DNA of 64,000 bases from Clostridium thermobutyricum DSM 4928 (GTDB taxonomy: Bacteria; Bacillota; Clostridia; Clostridiales; Clostridiaceae). The notes beneath the pieces are model-generated. The model was not told the origin of the DNA, did no database searches, and saw nothing but the letters and a program-made list of their open reading frames with translations. Location: NCBI RefSeq assembly GCF_002050515.1, contig NZ_LTAY01000092.1:1-64000 (forward strand). The letters run 5' to 3'. Both the position numbers and the translations under genes were made by a program. Below, one piece after another: positions 38,259-48,495 of this stretch. The stretch's first letter is position 1. Each line of letters starts with the position of its first letter.

Positions 38259-38852
38259 ATGAATATATTTTTGGCAAAGCAAGGTATATATAATCGCCAA
38301 AATGAAATTGTTGCTTATGAACTATTATATAGAAATTCTTATAAAAATTATTATGATGAAAATGTAGATGGGAATTATGCAACTCTACAAGTAGTTTCAA
38401 ATATTTTAAATATAGGAAAAGAAAACTTAATAGAAGATAAAAGAGCATTTATAAACTTTTCAAAGAAATGTTTAATAAATGGATTAGTTAATACTTTGTC
38501 AAAAGATAATATAGTAGTAGAAATATTAGAAAATATAGATCCTACAGAAGAAGTTAAAAGAAAAATTAAAGAACTAAAAGATGAAGGCTACATAATTGCA
38601 TTAGATGATGTTACCTTAAATATAAAATATATTGAATTCGTAGAATTAGTAGATATATATAAAATAGACTTTATAGATACAACTAAAAAAGATAGAAATA
38701 TAATTCTATCTAAAATTAGAAGTATAAACCCAAAAGCAAAATTTTTAGCAGAGAAAATAGAGTGTAAAGAAGATTATGAAGAAGCTTTTTGCGAAGGGTA
38801 TGATTATTTTCAGGGGTATTATTTAAGCAAACCTATAGTTGTTCAAGAATAA
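38259..38852 (+). CDS. Single-domain EAL-like (YuxH-type) protein
   Basis: A 197-residue protein that matches the N-terminal EAL half of YuxH-type proteins and lacks the HDOD half. It keeps FLAKQGIYNRQNEIVAYELLYR (the EAL region, here E-L-L), ALDDV, KIDFID, AEKIE and QGYYLSKP. The catalytic ExL glutamate and the DD pair are present, but the overall domain is short (canonical EAL domains are ~240 residues), so it may bind c-di-GMP rather than cut it. ATG chosen after AGGAGG. With the GGDEF/HD-GYP gene at 1.5 kb it is the second c-di-GMP-type gene of the window. Confidence 0.75.
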   Translation: MNIFLAKQGIYNRQNEIVAYELLYRNSYKNYYDENVDGNYATLQVVSNILNIGKENLIEDKRAFINFSKKCLINGLVNTLSKDNIVVEILENIDPTEEVKRKIKELKDEGYIIALDDVTLNIKYIEFVELVDIYKIDFIDTTKKDRNIILSKIRSINPKAKFLAEKIECKEDYEEAFCEGYDYFQGYYLSKPIVVQE

Positions 38853-38952
38853 AAAGAGAAAAATAGGAAAATTTACAAAATACTTTATTTTTTGAGGAAA
38901 GTATTATATAATATTTATAAAATGGTTTCGTTTACAAGATGGAGGAGAATTT

Positions 38953-39141
38953 ATGAGAAAATGCCCGTTTTGGTCATCAGATGAAAATTATACTGAATGC
39001 TTTTCAGAATGTGTCATGAATAAAGATGTAGAAAATGGAGATGAATGCGTTTTTATAAGTTATTTAGATTTAGATGATGGCTTTGGAAAACTAAGAATTG
39101 AAGATGTATTAAAAGAGGTAGTATTAGATATTGCTGAATAA
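38953..39141 (+). CDS. Small Cys-containing hypothetical protein
   Basis: A 62-residue acidic protein with a strong GGAGG site. The start MRKCPFWSSDENYTECFSEC and the later ECVF give four cysteines spaced as in a small metal-binding knuckle (C4, C16, C20, C32). The C-terminal half is helical and acidic. Similar small proteins occur in clostridia without a known job. Own promoter-like sequence upstream (TATAAT near 38909) and terminator downstream. Confidence 0.72.
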   Translation: MRKCPFWSSDENYTECFSECVMNKDVENGDECVFISYLDLDDGFGKLRIEDVLKEVVLDIAE

Positions 39142-39149
39142 AAAATATT

Positions 39150-39177
39150 AAAAAGAGACGTTAAAACGTCTCTTTTT
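39150..39177. terminator. Bidirectional terminator
   Basis: Perfect 13-bp stem (39150-39162 with 39165-39177) with A and T runs. Confidence 0.88.
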
Positions 39178-40648
39178 AATATGCATTATTAGCAGCATGA
39201 AGTAATGTGTGTTTTAATGACCAAAGTTTGTGAGAAAGGTCAATATAATAAGTATGTGGATTTTCAAATCTAAGGATTTCAGACCAAAATCTATTTAACT
39301 CATTTTTAGCTCTATCCTTTGCTTCTAAAACTGTAGGGCATTCATAAACAAGATTACCTTTATCAAAAATTTTAACTGCTAAATCTTCGTAGTAGAAATT
39401 AGTTATAGTCTTATTCTTCCATGTATCACTTGGGTGAAAAATAGTAAGAGGTTTATTAATATCTATTTCTTCATCATTAAGAAGAATTAAATCAGCAATA
39501 GCCTTTTGTGAATTATTATCAAATAATCTGACAGTTCTTTTAAATCCTGGATTAGTTATCTTTTCATTATTTTCACTTATTTTAATTTTAGGAATTATTT
39601 CATTATCATTTTCTACAGCAACTAATTTATAAACTCCACCAAATACAGGTTCAGATTTAGCTGTTATAAGTCTTTCACCAACACCAAATGAATCTATTTG
39701 AGCTCCTTGAGCTAAAACATCACGTATTATATGCTCATCAAGAGAGTTAGAAACTACTATCTTACAATCAGGATATCCAGCTTCATCTAACATTTGTCTA
39801 CATTTAGTTGTAAGATAAGTTATATCTCCAGAATCAATTCTTATACCAGTTGGTCTTTTACCTAAAGGTTTTAAAATTTCATCAAAAACTTTTATTGCAT
39901 TAGGAATACCAGATTTTAATACATTGTATGTGTCAACAAGTAAAAGACAATTATCTGGATAAACTTCTGCCCATGCTTTAAAAGCTTCATATTCTGTGTC
40001 AAAAAGTTGAACCCAACTATGAGCCATAGTACCAATTGCAGGAATATTAAATTTTTGGTCAGCTATTGTACAAGCAGTTGAATCACAACCACCTATAATT
40101 GAAGCTCTAGCTCCATAAATAGCACCATCATATCCTTGAGCTCTTCTAGAACCAAATTCCATTACAGTTCTTCCTTTAGCAGCACGACAAATTCTATTAG
40201 CTTTTGTTGCTATTAAAGTTTGATGATTAATTGTAAGTAGAATCATAGTTTCTACAAATTGTGCTTGAACTATTGGCCCTCTAACAGTTACAAGAGGTTC
40301 ATTTGGAAATACTGGTGTTCCTTCAGGAACTGCCCAAACATCACATTCAAATTTGAAGTTTCTTAAATATTCTAAAAAATCTTTAGAAAATATATTTTTA
40401 CTTTCTAAATATTCTATGTCATCATTAGTAAAATTTAAAGATTGTAAATATTCTACAAGCTGCTCAACTCCAGCCATTATACAATATCCACCACCATCAG
40501 GGACACGTCTAAAGTACATATCAAAATATGCTATTTTATTTTGAAGATTTTTTGAAAAATAGCCGTTTCCCATTGTAAGTTCATAAAAGTCAGTTAACAT
40601 GGTTAAATTTCTTTCATCTTTAATGTCGAAAATTTTATTATTATTCAT
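39176..40648 (-). CDS. pncB: Nicotinate phosphoribosyltransferase
   Basis: Converts nicotinate and PRPP to nicotinate mononucleotide in NAD salvage. 490 residues. Family blocks are MLTDFYELTMGNGYF near the start, the catalytic-region GSRRAQGYDGAI and IGTMAHSWVQLF, and RIDSGDITYL for PRPP binding. The start chosen has AAGGAG at six bases; the frame continues 13 codons upstream without a site. Transcribed alone, divergent from the helicase gene. Confidence 0.95.
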   Translation of the reverse strand: MNNNKIFDIKDERNLTMLTDFYELTMGNGYFSKNLQNKIAYFDMYFRRVPDGGGYCIMAGVEQLVEYLQSLNFTNDDIEYLESKNIFSKDFLEYLRNFKFECDVWAVPEGTPVFPNEPLVTVRGPIVQAQFVETMILLTINHQTLIATKANRICRAAKGRTVMEFGSRRAQGYDGAIYGARASIIGGCDSTACTIADQKFNIPAIGTMAHSWVQLFDTEYEAFKAWAEVYPDNCLLLVDTYNVLKSGIPNAIKVFDEILKPLGKRPTGIRIDSGDITYLTTKCRQMLDEAGYPDCKIVVSNSLDEHIIRDVLAQGAQIDSFGVGERLITAKSEPVFGGVYKLVAVENDNEIIPKIKISENNEKITNPGFKRTVRLFDNNSQKAIADLILLNDEEIDINKPLTIFHPSDTWKNKTITNFYYEDLAVKIFDKGNLVYECPTVLEAKDRAKNELNRFWSEILRFENPHTYYIDLSHKLWSLKHTLLHAANNAY

Positions 40649-40759
40649 GTCTATCTCCTTATAAAAATATTTAAAACTATTGTACATCTTTAAAAGAATT
40701 ATTACAATATAGTTATTTGAATGAAATAATGGATATAATTTTAAAAGGAAGGTGATATT

Positions 40760-42766
40760 TTGATATTAGATAAAAACCAAAAAGAAGCAGTCTACGGAAA
40801 AGAAAAAAATATACTTGTAGTTGCAGCTCCAGGTTCGGGAAAAACTACAGTTATAATAAATAGAATAAATTACTTAATAAATAACTTAAATGTAGAAAAT
40901 AAAAACATAGTTGTTATCACATTTACAAAGTCTGCAGCCTTAAATATGAAGGAAAGATATAAAAAGGTTTTTATGCGAAATTCAGCACCATTCTTTGGAA
41001 CATTTCATGGATTATTTTATAAAATTCTATTGAGAGAAGGAATGAAAATATCTATAGTAGAAGAATATAAAACAAACAAATTAATTCAAGGAATTTTAAA
41101 AAATTATTTTGATGAAATAAATGATGATAAAGTAAAAGAAGTAAAAAATAATATTTCTCTTTTCAAAACTTCTAGAGTAGATATAAAAGAGTTTAAGCCA
41201 ACTATAACAAAAAATATATTTGAAGAATGTTTATATACATATGAAAATTTCAAAAAAGAAAATGGACTTTTAGATTTTGATGATTTAGCAATAAAGACAT
41301 TAGAATTGTTAGAAAATAATAGCAAGCTTTTAAATGGATATAGAGGATTATTTAAATATATGTTAGTTGATGAATTTCAAGATTGCGATAATTTGCAAGT
41401 TGAATTTTTAAAACTTATAAATAGTGGGGAAAACAATAATCTTTTTTGTGTTGGAGATGAAGATCAATGTATATATTCTTTTAGAGGATCAAAACCAGAA
41501 TATATGGTAATCTTTAACCAGATATTTAAAGAGGGGAAAAAATACTTTTTAGAAACTAATTATCGAAGTGTTAAAAATATAATTGAAGGATCTAAAAATT
41601 TAATCTCTTCTAATATAAGTAGAAATGAAAAGAAAATACAAGCTTTTAATAAAGAAGAGGGAGAAGTTGAAATTTTATTTCCTTCTGATGAAAAAGAACA
41701 AAGTGATTTAGTTGTAAAAAAGATAAAAGAAAATGTTTGGAATAAGGATTATAAATTCGAAGATAACATAATTTTATATAGAACTAATGCAGAGGGAATG
41801 AGTTTTGTAGATGCTCTTACAAGAAGTAAGATACCTTTTAATATATTAGATAAAGAATATAATTTTTATGATCATTTTATATGTAAGGATATAATTGCTT
41901 ATTTAAATTTAGCTTTAAATAGTAATAGTAAAACAGATTTTTTAAGAATAATAAATAGACCTTTTAGATATGTAAGTAAGGCAAATGTTGAATATGTTAG
42001 AAGTTATAGAGAAGAGAAAAATCCTTTTGACGTTTTAATTGAAAAAAAAGATATTCATTCATTTCAAAAAGGAAAATTAGAAGATTTAAAAAAAGATATA
42101 AACTATCTTTCTAAATTATCTCTCGGAAGTGCAATACAATTTATAATAAGTGATTTAGAATATATAGAATATTTAAAAGAATATGCAGAAAAATTTAGCC
42201 AAAGCTTAGATGATTTAGAAGAGATATTAGAAGAGTTTAAAATATTAGCAAGTGATTTTACAAATATATTAGATTTTTTTAATCATATAGAAGAAGTTAA
42301 AGAAGAAATAAAAAGTTCTAAAAACAAAGAGGAAAATGAAGATAGGGTTATATTAAGTACTATTCATAGAGTAAAAGGAATGGAATTTAAAAACGTATTT
42401 ATAGCTAACTGTGTAGAAGATTCAATTCCTCATAGTTCTGCAAAGGAAAATATAGAGGAAGAAAGAAGAATTTTTTATGTTGGTATGACTAGAGCTATAG
42501 ATAATCTTTATATGTTTTCTCCTAAAACTAAAGGTGGAAAAGTTAGAGATAGATCTAGATTTTTAGATGAAACAAAATTTGCTTTAAAAGAATTAGAGAA
42601 TAAGGGATATGTAGTAGGAGCAAAAGTCTTCCATAAAGGTCGTGGAGAAAAAGGAATAATAAGAAAAATAGATGGAGATAGAATAACTATTTTACTTATG
42701 GATAGTGGTGAAAAAACTTTCAAATTAAGTATTCTTTTAGAGAAAAATCTTTTAAGATTAGAATAA
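40760..42766 (+). CDS. UvrD/Rep-family ATP-dependent DNA helicase
   Basis: A 668-residue superfamily 1 helicase. Motif I APGSGKTT, motif II LVDEFQDCD, motif III GDEDQCIYSFRGS, motif V STIHRVKGMEFKNVF and motif VI VGMTRAIDNLYM are all present, so it should be active in DNA repair or replication restart. It is shorter than PcrA/UvrD (about 720-740) and lacks their usual end, but ends in a small beta-rich tail (GAKVFHKGRGEKGIIRKIDGD) like the RNA-polymerase-binding tail of PcrA. Start is TTG after GGAAGGTGAT. Confidence 0.88.
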   Translation: MILDKNQKEAVYGKEKNILVVAAPGSGKTTVIINRINYLINNLNVENKNIVVITFTKSAALNMKERYKKVFMRNSAPFFGTFHGLFYKILLREGMKISIVEEYKTNKLIQGILKNYFDEINDDKVKEVKNNISLFKTSRVDIKEFKPTITKNIFEECLYTYENFKKENGLLDFDDLAIKTLELLENNSKLLNGYRGLFKYMLVDEFQDCDNLQVEFLKLINSGENNNLFCVGDEDQCIYSFRGSKPEYMVIFNQIFKEGKKYFLETNYRSVKNIIEGSKNLISSNISRNEKKIQAFNKEEGEVEILFPSDEKEQSDLVVKKIKENVWNKDYKFEDNIILYRTNAEGMSFVDALTRSKIPFNILDKEYNFYDHFICKDIIAYLNLALNSNSKTDFLRIINRPFRYVSKANVEYVRSYREEKNPFDVLIEKKDIHSFQKGKLEDLKKDINYLSKLSLGSAIQFIISDLEYIEYLKEYAEKFSQSLDDLEEILEEFKILASDFTNILDFFNHIEEVKEEIKSSKNKEENEDRVILSTIHRVKGMEFKNVFIANCVEDSIPHSSAKENIEEERRIFYVGMTRAIDNLYMFSPKTKGGKVRDRSRFLDETKFALKELENKGYVVGAKVFHKGRGEKGIIRKIDGDRITILLMDSGEKTFKLSILLEKNLLRLE

Positions 42767-42809
42767 TTCATAAGTTGAAGCCTTAGAAAATATACTATAT
42801 AATTTAAAA

Positions 42810-42844
42810 TAAAGACTTATATTCAATATGAATATAAGTCTTTA
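42810..42844 (+). terminator. Terminator after the helicase gene
   Basis: 16-bp stem (42810-42825 with 42829-42844), three-base loop. Confidence 0.85.
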
Positions 42845-42928
42845 TTTACATTTCTTTAATAAGAATGAACCAAAATAGCAAAAGAATTATATCTTACTAA
42901 AGAATAAATAAAATTTAGGAGAAAAATA

Positions 42929-44110
42929 ATGATAGATTTTTTAAATGAAGCAAAAGCTTTTAAAGATGAATTAATAGATATACGTAGAGATTTTCATATG
43001 CATCCTGAGTTAGGATTTGAACTTCCTAGAACTTTAGGAAAAATAAAAGAATTCTTAGATAATGAAGGAATAGAATACAAAGAATTTGGAATAAGTGGAC
43101 TTTGTGGAATAATAAAAGGAGAAAAAGACGATAATGGAAAGGTAATAGGAATAAGAGCAGATATGGATGCACTTCCTATAGAAGATAGAAAAGCTTGTCC
43201 ATATTCTTCAAAAGAAAAAGGAAAAATGCATGCATGTGGACATGATGCACATTCAACTATACTTCTTGGAGTAGCTAGAATTCTTAACAAAAATAAAGAC
43301 AAATTTGGAGGAACAGTTAAGCTTTTATTTGAACCTGCTGAAGAAACAACTGGAGGAGCACCTCACATGATAAAAGATGGTGTTTTAGAAAATCCAAGAG
43401 TTCAAAAAATAATAGGTCTTCACGTAGAAGAAAAATTAGAAGTAGGAAAAATAATGATAAAAAATGGAATGGTAAATGCAGCTTCTAATCCTTATAAAAT
43501 AACAGTTAAAGGACATGGGGGTCATGGAGCTAGACCAAACACAACTGTTGACCCTATAGTTATAGGAGCTAATATTGTCAGTACATTACAAACAATAATA
43601 AGTAGAGAATTATCTCCATTAAATCCTGGAGTTATAACAGTTGGAAGCTTCCATTCTGGTACAGCTCAAAATATTATTCCAGAAGAAGCACAAATAGAAG
43701 GAATTATAAGAACTACTACTCCAGAAGATAGAAAATATGTAACTGAAAGAGTTGTTCAAATTGCAGAAGGAATAGCAAAAGCATCAAGAGGAGAAGTAGA
43801 AGTATTAATAGAAGAAAGTTATCCTTGTTTAATAAATGAAGATAGTGTAGTTTCTCTTATAAAAAATAGTGCTAAGGATATAATAGGAGAAAAAAATGTA
43901 TTAGAACAACCAAATCCAAGTATGGGAGTAGAAAGTTTTGCATATTTTGCAATGGAAAGAGACTCAGCTTTTTATTTCTTAGGAACTGGAAGTGTAGCTA
44001 AAGATAGCTTTAAACCAGCACATAGTAGTCTTTTTGATATAGATGAAGAGGCTTTACCAATAGGTGTTGCAATTCAATGTAAAGCAGCATTTGATTATTT
44101 GACATTATAG
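42929..44110 (+). CDS. M20 family amidohydrolase (N-acyl-amino-acid type)
   Basis: A 393-residue metallopeptidase/amidohydrolase of the M20D group (aminoacylase, hippurate hydrolase). Metal ligands lie in HACGHDAH and EPAEETTGG, then a His in IGLHVEEKLEVG, and the dimerisation domain starts GHGGHGARPN. It would remove an acyl group from an amino acid or cut an amidated substrate. IAA- or diaminopimelate-type members are close relatives, so the substrate is open. ATG after AGGAG; followed by the pseudouridine synthase gene. Confidence 0.9.
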   Translation: MIDFLNEAKAFKDELIDIRRDFHMHPELGFELPRTLGKIKEFLDNEGIEYKEFGISGLCGIIKGEKDDNGKVIGIRADMDALPIEDRKACPYSSKEKGKMHACGHDAHSTILLGVARILNKNKDKFGGTVKLLFEPAEETTGGAPHMIKDGVLENPRVQKIIGLHVEEKLEVGKIMIKNGMVNAASNPYKITVKGHGGHGARPNTTVDPIVIGANIVSTLQTIISRELSPLNPGVITVGSFHSGTAQNIIPEEAQIEGIIRTTTPEDRKYVTERVVQIAEGIAKASRGEVEVLIEESYPCLINEDSVVSLIKNSAKDIIGEKNVLEQPNPSMGVESFAYFAMERDSAFYFLGTGSVAKDSFKPAHSSLFDIDEEALPIGVAIQCKAAFDYLTL

Positions 44111-44180
44111 TAAATAAATATTAATCTATTTAGATGAGGAAAATGTTCACTAAAGAAGTAAAATAGGAGTTGATTAAGTA

Positions 44181-45152
44181 GTGAGAATTGAAATTGGTGC
44201 TAATGAGGCAGGCCAAAGATTAGATAAGTTCTTAAGAAAATTATTAAAAGATGTACCTTTAAGTGCAATTTTTAAGGCATTAAGAAAAGGTGACATAAGA
44301 GTTAATGGGAAAAAACAAAAAGAAAAGTATTCACTAGAATTAAATGATGTAGTGGAAATAAGATATATTCAAAGTAAAAAGGCAAAAGAAACTAACGATA
44401 ATTTTATAAAAGTTGATGCAAAAAGAATGAAAATTTCTTATGAAGATGAAAATATGTTAGTTGTTGAAAAATGGCCAGGAATATTAGTTCATCCTGATAG
44501 CAACAAAAAAATACCAACACTTACAGACTATGTACTTTCATATTTAAATGAAAAAGGTGCATATCTTCCAGAAAAAGAGATAACTTTTACTCCAGCACCA
44601 TGTAATAGATTAGATAGAAATACTTCAGGTATGGTTGTGTTTGGTAAAAGTTTTGAAGGATTAAAGGAATTAAATGAAATAATAAGAGAAGGTAAAGTTA
44701 AAAAATACTATAATACTATAGTAAAAGGAAGAATAAAAGATGGTCTTTATAAAGGATATATTTTAAAGAATGAAGATACTAATATATCAAGAATATTTGA
44801 TAAAAAAGTTCCAGATTCAAAAGAGATTTCTATGGAAGTTAAAACAATACAATCAAATGGAGCATTTTCATTTTTAGAAATTGATCTAATTACAGGAAGA
44901 AGTCATCAAATTAGGGCACATCTTTCACATTTAGGATGTCCAATAATAGGTGATGAAAAATATGGAGATAAAAAGACCAATTCATTCTTCAGAAGTAAGT
45001 TTGGATTAGAATTCCAATTCTTATATGCCTATAAATTAAATTTCAAAAAAATTGATGGTAAAATGAACTACTTAACAGATAAAATAATAGTAGAAACATT
45101 ACCACCTATATTTAAGAAAATCAAAAAGGATGTATTTAAATTTAATATTTAA
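44181..45152 (+). CDS. RluA-family 23S rRNA/tRNA pseudouridine synthase
   Basis: A 323-residue enzyme that isomerises uridine to pseudouridine in RNA. An N-terminal S4 RNA-binding domain (GQRLDKFLRKLLKD, then DIRVNGKKQK) precedes the catalytic domain with the active Asp in CNRLDRNTSGMVVFGK and the GRSHQIRAHL motif. GTG start with AGGAG upstream. The next gene, a flippase, begins 16 bases after it and is probably in the same transcript. RluC/RluD-like; target site unknown. Confidence 0.92.
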   Translation: MRIEIGANEAGQRLDKFLRKLLKDVPLSAIFKALRKGDIRVNGKKQKEKYSLELNDVVEIRYIQSKKAKETNDNFIKVDAKRMKISYEDENMLVVEKWPGILVHPDSNKKIPTLTDYVLSYLNEKGAYLPEKEITFTPAPCNRLDRNTSGMVVFGKSFEGLKELNEIIREGKVKKYYNTIVKGRIKDGLYKGYILKNEDTNISRIFDKKVPDSKEISMEVKTIQSNGAFSFLEIDLITGRSHQIRAHLSHLGCPIIGDEKYGDKKTNSFFRSKFGLEFQFLYAYKLNFKKIDGKMNYLTDKIIVETLPPIFKKIKKDVFKFNI

Positions 45153-45167
45153 ATCAGGAGAAAGAAA

Positions 45168-46787
45168 ATGAAGGAACAATCATCGGTTACAAAAGGATTT
45201 ATGATACTTTCTTTTGCAGGGATAATATCTAAAGTATTATCAGCATTTTATGTTCCATTATTAACCAGAATAATTGGTACAACTGGAATGGGGATATATG
45301 GAAAGGGTTATGATGTGTTCATGTTTGTTTATGCAGTAACAACTATGGGATGTCAACCTGCCGTTGCAAAAGTAATTTCAGAATTAAAAGCCACTGGAAA
45401 TGAGAAAGATTCAGAAAGAGCTCTTAAGATTTCAAGAAAGATGTTTGGATTAATTGGGGGAATAGCAGCAGTTTTAGTTATTATATTAGCTTATCCTGTT
45501 GCTAAATTTACAAATACAGAGCCAGCGGTTTTTTCTATTATGTTTTTAGGGCCAAGTGTATTTTTAACAGCTGTATTAGCTGCATATAGAGGATATTTCC
45601 AAGGTAGAGATATGATGCATGGAATTGCAATATCTCAAGTGTTAGAGCAAATCTTAAATGTGATAATAAGTTTATTATGTGCATTTTTATTTATGAAAAT
45701 AAGCTTACCTTTAGGGGCTGCAGGAGGTACTGTTGGTACTTCAGTAGGAGCTTTAATTGCAGTAATCTATTTAATCTCTATTTATGAAAGAAAAATAAAA
45801 AGAAAAAAATTAAATACAGATGAAAATATAGGTAAGGATATTAGTGATCATGCTATTAAAAGAAAAATATTTGCATATGCACTTCCAATAACACTTATAG
45901 CAGGTATTCAAAACTTTGGTGGAATGGTAGATATGTTCAATGTAAATGATAGACTTTTACATGCAGGATTTAACTTAGATCAAGCAAATGCTCTATATGG
46001 ATTATTTGTACAGTATAGAGTTTTAATTGGACTACCATTAATAATAATAACTTCACTAACAACAATTATACTACCTAGTATTGCAAAAAATTATGCTTTA
46101 AGAAATAGAAAAGCAATAATAAAAGAGATTAATTTTGGATTTAGATTAACTTTTGCTATAACAATACCAGCAGCAGTTGGAATGTCTTTGTTAAGTAAAG
46201 AAATCTATATGCTTCTTTTCAATACAGATAAAGGGTCATATATAATGATGTTAGGTTCCTTTATATTAATATTTATGTCAATTGCTCAAGTTCAATCATC
46301 TATTCTTCAAGGGATGAGTAAGTTTAGACCTTTAATAACAGCATTCTTTATAGGTGTAATATTTAAAGTTCTTGGAAACTATATATTCGTTGGAATACCT
46401 AAATTAAATATTATAGGTGTTTTAATTGGTAATTTCTTTTATTTTGCAGTTCCATCATTCTTATGTTATAAAACATTAAGGAGAACAGTTAAATATAGAA
46501 TTCCTGTACTTAGAGTATGTATAAAACCTATTATTGCATCAATTGTTATGGGAATAGTTATTTTTGGATTAAAATTCCCATTAGAAAGTATAACTCTTAT
46601 GGTAAGTTCAAGAATGATAAAATGGATATTTATTCTAGTATATACAATAATTCTTACGGGAATAGGAGCATTTGTTTATTTTATTGTTATGATAAAAATA
46701 GGTGGTTTAAGAAAATCAGACTTAGAATCAATGTCACCTAAAATATATAGACTAATACCAGGATTTTTAAGAAATCAAATGAGATAA
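45168..46787 (+). CDS. MOP flippase (MurJ/YtgP-like)
   Basis: A 539-residue, about 14-segment membrane protein of the MOP superfamily. It opens QSSVTKGFMILSFAGIISKV, then LLTRIIGTTGMGIYG, the block found in YtgP-type lipid II flippases of Gram-positives, and keeps GCQPAVAKVISE. It may flip lipid-linked wall precursors. A second, different flippase (SpoVB-like) is convergent just downstream. Upstream gap 15 bases from the pseudouridine synthase. Confidence 0.88.
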   Translation: MKEQSSVTKGFMILSFAGIISKVLSAFYVPLLTRIIGTTGMGIYGKGYDVFMFVYAVTTMGCQPAVAKVISELKATGNEKDSERALKISRKMFGLIGGIAAVLVIILAYPVAKFTNTEPAVFSIMFLGPSVFLTAVLAAYRGYFQGRDMMHGIAISQVLEQILNVIISLLCAFLFMKISLPLGAAGGTVGTSVGALIAVIYLISIYERKIKRKKLNTDENIGKDISDHAIKRKIFAYALPITLIAGIQNFGGMVDMFNVNDRLLHAGFNLDQANALYGLFVQYRVLIGLPLIIITSLTTIILPSIAKNYALRNRKAIIKEINFGFRLTFAITIPAAVGMSLLSKEIYMLLFNTDKGSYIMMLGSFILIFMSIAQVQSSILQGMSKFRPLITAFFIGVIFKVLGNYIFVGIPKLNIIGVLIGNFFYFAVPSFLCYKTLRRTVKYRIPVLRVCIKPIIASIVMGIVIFGLKFPLESITLMVSSRMIKWIFILVYTIILTGIGAFVYFIVMIKIGGLRKSDLESMSPKIYRLIPGFLRNQMR

Positions 46788-46794
46788 ATAACTT

Positions 46795-46832
46795 AAAAAA
46801 GGAGTAAATCAGAAATGATTTACTCCTTTTTT
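46795..46832. terminator. Bidirectional terminator
   Basis: 17-bp perfect stem (46795-46811 with 46816-46832), GAAA loop, between convergent genes. Confidence 0.92.
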
Positions 46833-46835
46833 ATA

Positions 46836-48332
46836 TTAATCAGAACCAAATCTTGATAAATAAGTATAAATTGCAAATACTATAGCTACTATAGAAAGTG
46901 TTGTAAAAGTATTTAGAGTTATTTTAGTTACATTAATAAAAAGATTTATTAATAAGTAAATCAAAATACTTATTAAAGCGAATATAATTACATCAACAAT
47001 AGAAATATTTATTTTTAAACATTTATCTACTTCGTATAAATTGATAGTTAAGCAAACTATTGAACTTATAAATAAAGTTATACTAAAACCATATACATTT
47101 ACTTGTGGAATTGAAGTAAAGATAAATAATGATATAAGTTCTATTGAAGCTACTATAAGCGAATTCCTAACAATTATTCCTTGTTTATTCAATCCGTTTA
47201 ATATTCCAAACATAGTTACTGATGAAAAATAAATTGGTGCTGATAATGAAGCCATTTTTATATATCCACCTAAATCATTTCTAGAATAAAAAATTTCTCC
47301 TAGATTTTGTGGGACAAGATTACAGATAACTGTAGTAGCAAGTCCTAATAAAAATGCAATTTTTAAAACTTTTTTTATCCTCATAGCAGCATCATAATTT
47401 CTACCTTGACTTAAAGTTTGAGAAAGGTCAGGAATTAGTAATGTATTTATAGTTCCTACGACTATAAGAGGAATTCCTATTAATGTCATAGCCATTCCAG
47501 TATATTTACCTATCATTCCAAGAGCTTGATTATAATCAAATCCTGCTACCATAAGTCTACGAGGAACAACCCAAGTAGACAAAGTAGAAAATATACCATT
47601 TAAAAATCCGTTTACGCAAAGTGGAAATGATATAACTAATACATTAAATAATAATTGCATTCTACTTTCTGTTTTAATATTAGGTCTATAAGGAAGTTTG
47701 TTTGTACATTTTTTATAATAGAAAAATAAAAATATTAGACTTTGTAACTCTCCAATAGCAAGAGAAACATAAGCAAGAGTAACTAACATAGCTAAATTAT
47801 TTGTTTTAAAAGTATATAAAAGCAAAAATATAGTTACTAATCTCATAGCTTTTTCAAAAATATCAATTAGAGCAGGAATTTTTATTTTTGATGTTCCTAA
47901 AAAGTATCCTTTTAATATATTTGATAAAGAAATGAAAACCATAGCCGGACAGGCAACTCTTATAGCATTTATTGTTCTAATATCATGAACTCCAAATTTT
48001 GCAATTATAGGTGCAAAGAAAAATACAAAAATTCCTATTATAATAGCCCAAATGATATTGAATACAGAAACAGTCTTAATTGTTTTTGTTAAATTTTCAT
48101 GTTCACCAGAATTATGATATACTGCAGCAACTTTAGAAATAGCTGCAACAATTCCTGATGTCATAAGACAAATAACAAGATGGTATATTGGTAGGACAAG
48201 ATTGTACAATCCCATTCCTTCAGCCCCTAATACTTTAGATAAATAAATTGAAAATATAAATCCAAGAATACCAGTGGCAATATTTGATGCTGTTAATAAG
48301 AAAGAATTTCTAAAAAAATTATCCTGTTTCAA
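46836..48332 (-). CDS. spoVB: SpoVB-like MOP flippase
   Basis: A 498-residue membrane protein like stage V sporulation protein B, which is needed for spore cortex formation and is thought to flip lipid-linked peptidoglycan precursor. Key stretches are NSFLLTASNIATGILGFIFS, LSKVLGAEGMGLYNLVLPIY and LKGYFLGTSKIKIPALIDIFEKAMRL (read as separate blocks). It differs in sequence from the convergent flippase, so they are not recent duplicates. AGGAG site before ATG. Sporulation use is inferred from family. Confidence 0.85.
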   Translation of the reverse strand: MKQDNFFRNSFLLTASNIATGILGFIFSIYLSKVLGAEGMGLYNLVLPIYHLVICLMTSGIVAAISKVAAVYHNSGEHENLTKTIKTVSVFNIIWAIIIGIFVFFFAPIIAKFGVHDIRTINAIRVACPAMVFISLSNILKGYFLGTSKIKIPALIDIFEKAMRLVTIFLLLYTFKTNNLAMLVTLAYVSLAIGELQSLIFLFFYYKKCTNKLPYRPNIKTESRMQLLFNVLVISFPLCVNGFLNGIFSTLSTWVVPRRLMVAGFDYNQALGMIGKYTGMAMTLIGIPLIVVGTINTLLIPDLSQTLSQGRNYDAAMRIKKVLKIAFLLGLATTVICNLVPQNLGEIFYSRNDLGGYIKMASLSAPIYFSSVTMFGILNGLNKQGIIVRNSLIVASIELISLFIFTSIPQVNVYGFSITLFISSIVCLTINLYEVDKCLKINISIVDVIIFALISILIYLLINLFINVTKITLNTFTTLSIVAIVFAIYTYLSRFGSD

Positions 48333-48495
48333 ATATAATCACTCCTTTAACTACAATACATACTATTCTTAAAAAGTAAGAATTATACTGTAAATTAGAA
48401 AAAGATTATCTAAATAATTAGAATTAAGTTAATTTAGGAATATTTATAAAGCTAATTTAAATATAAATTAAAGAGGAAATTATAGGAGAGATGTT

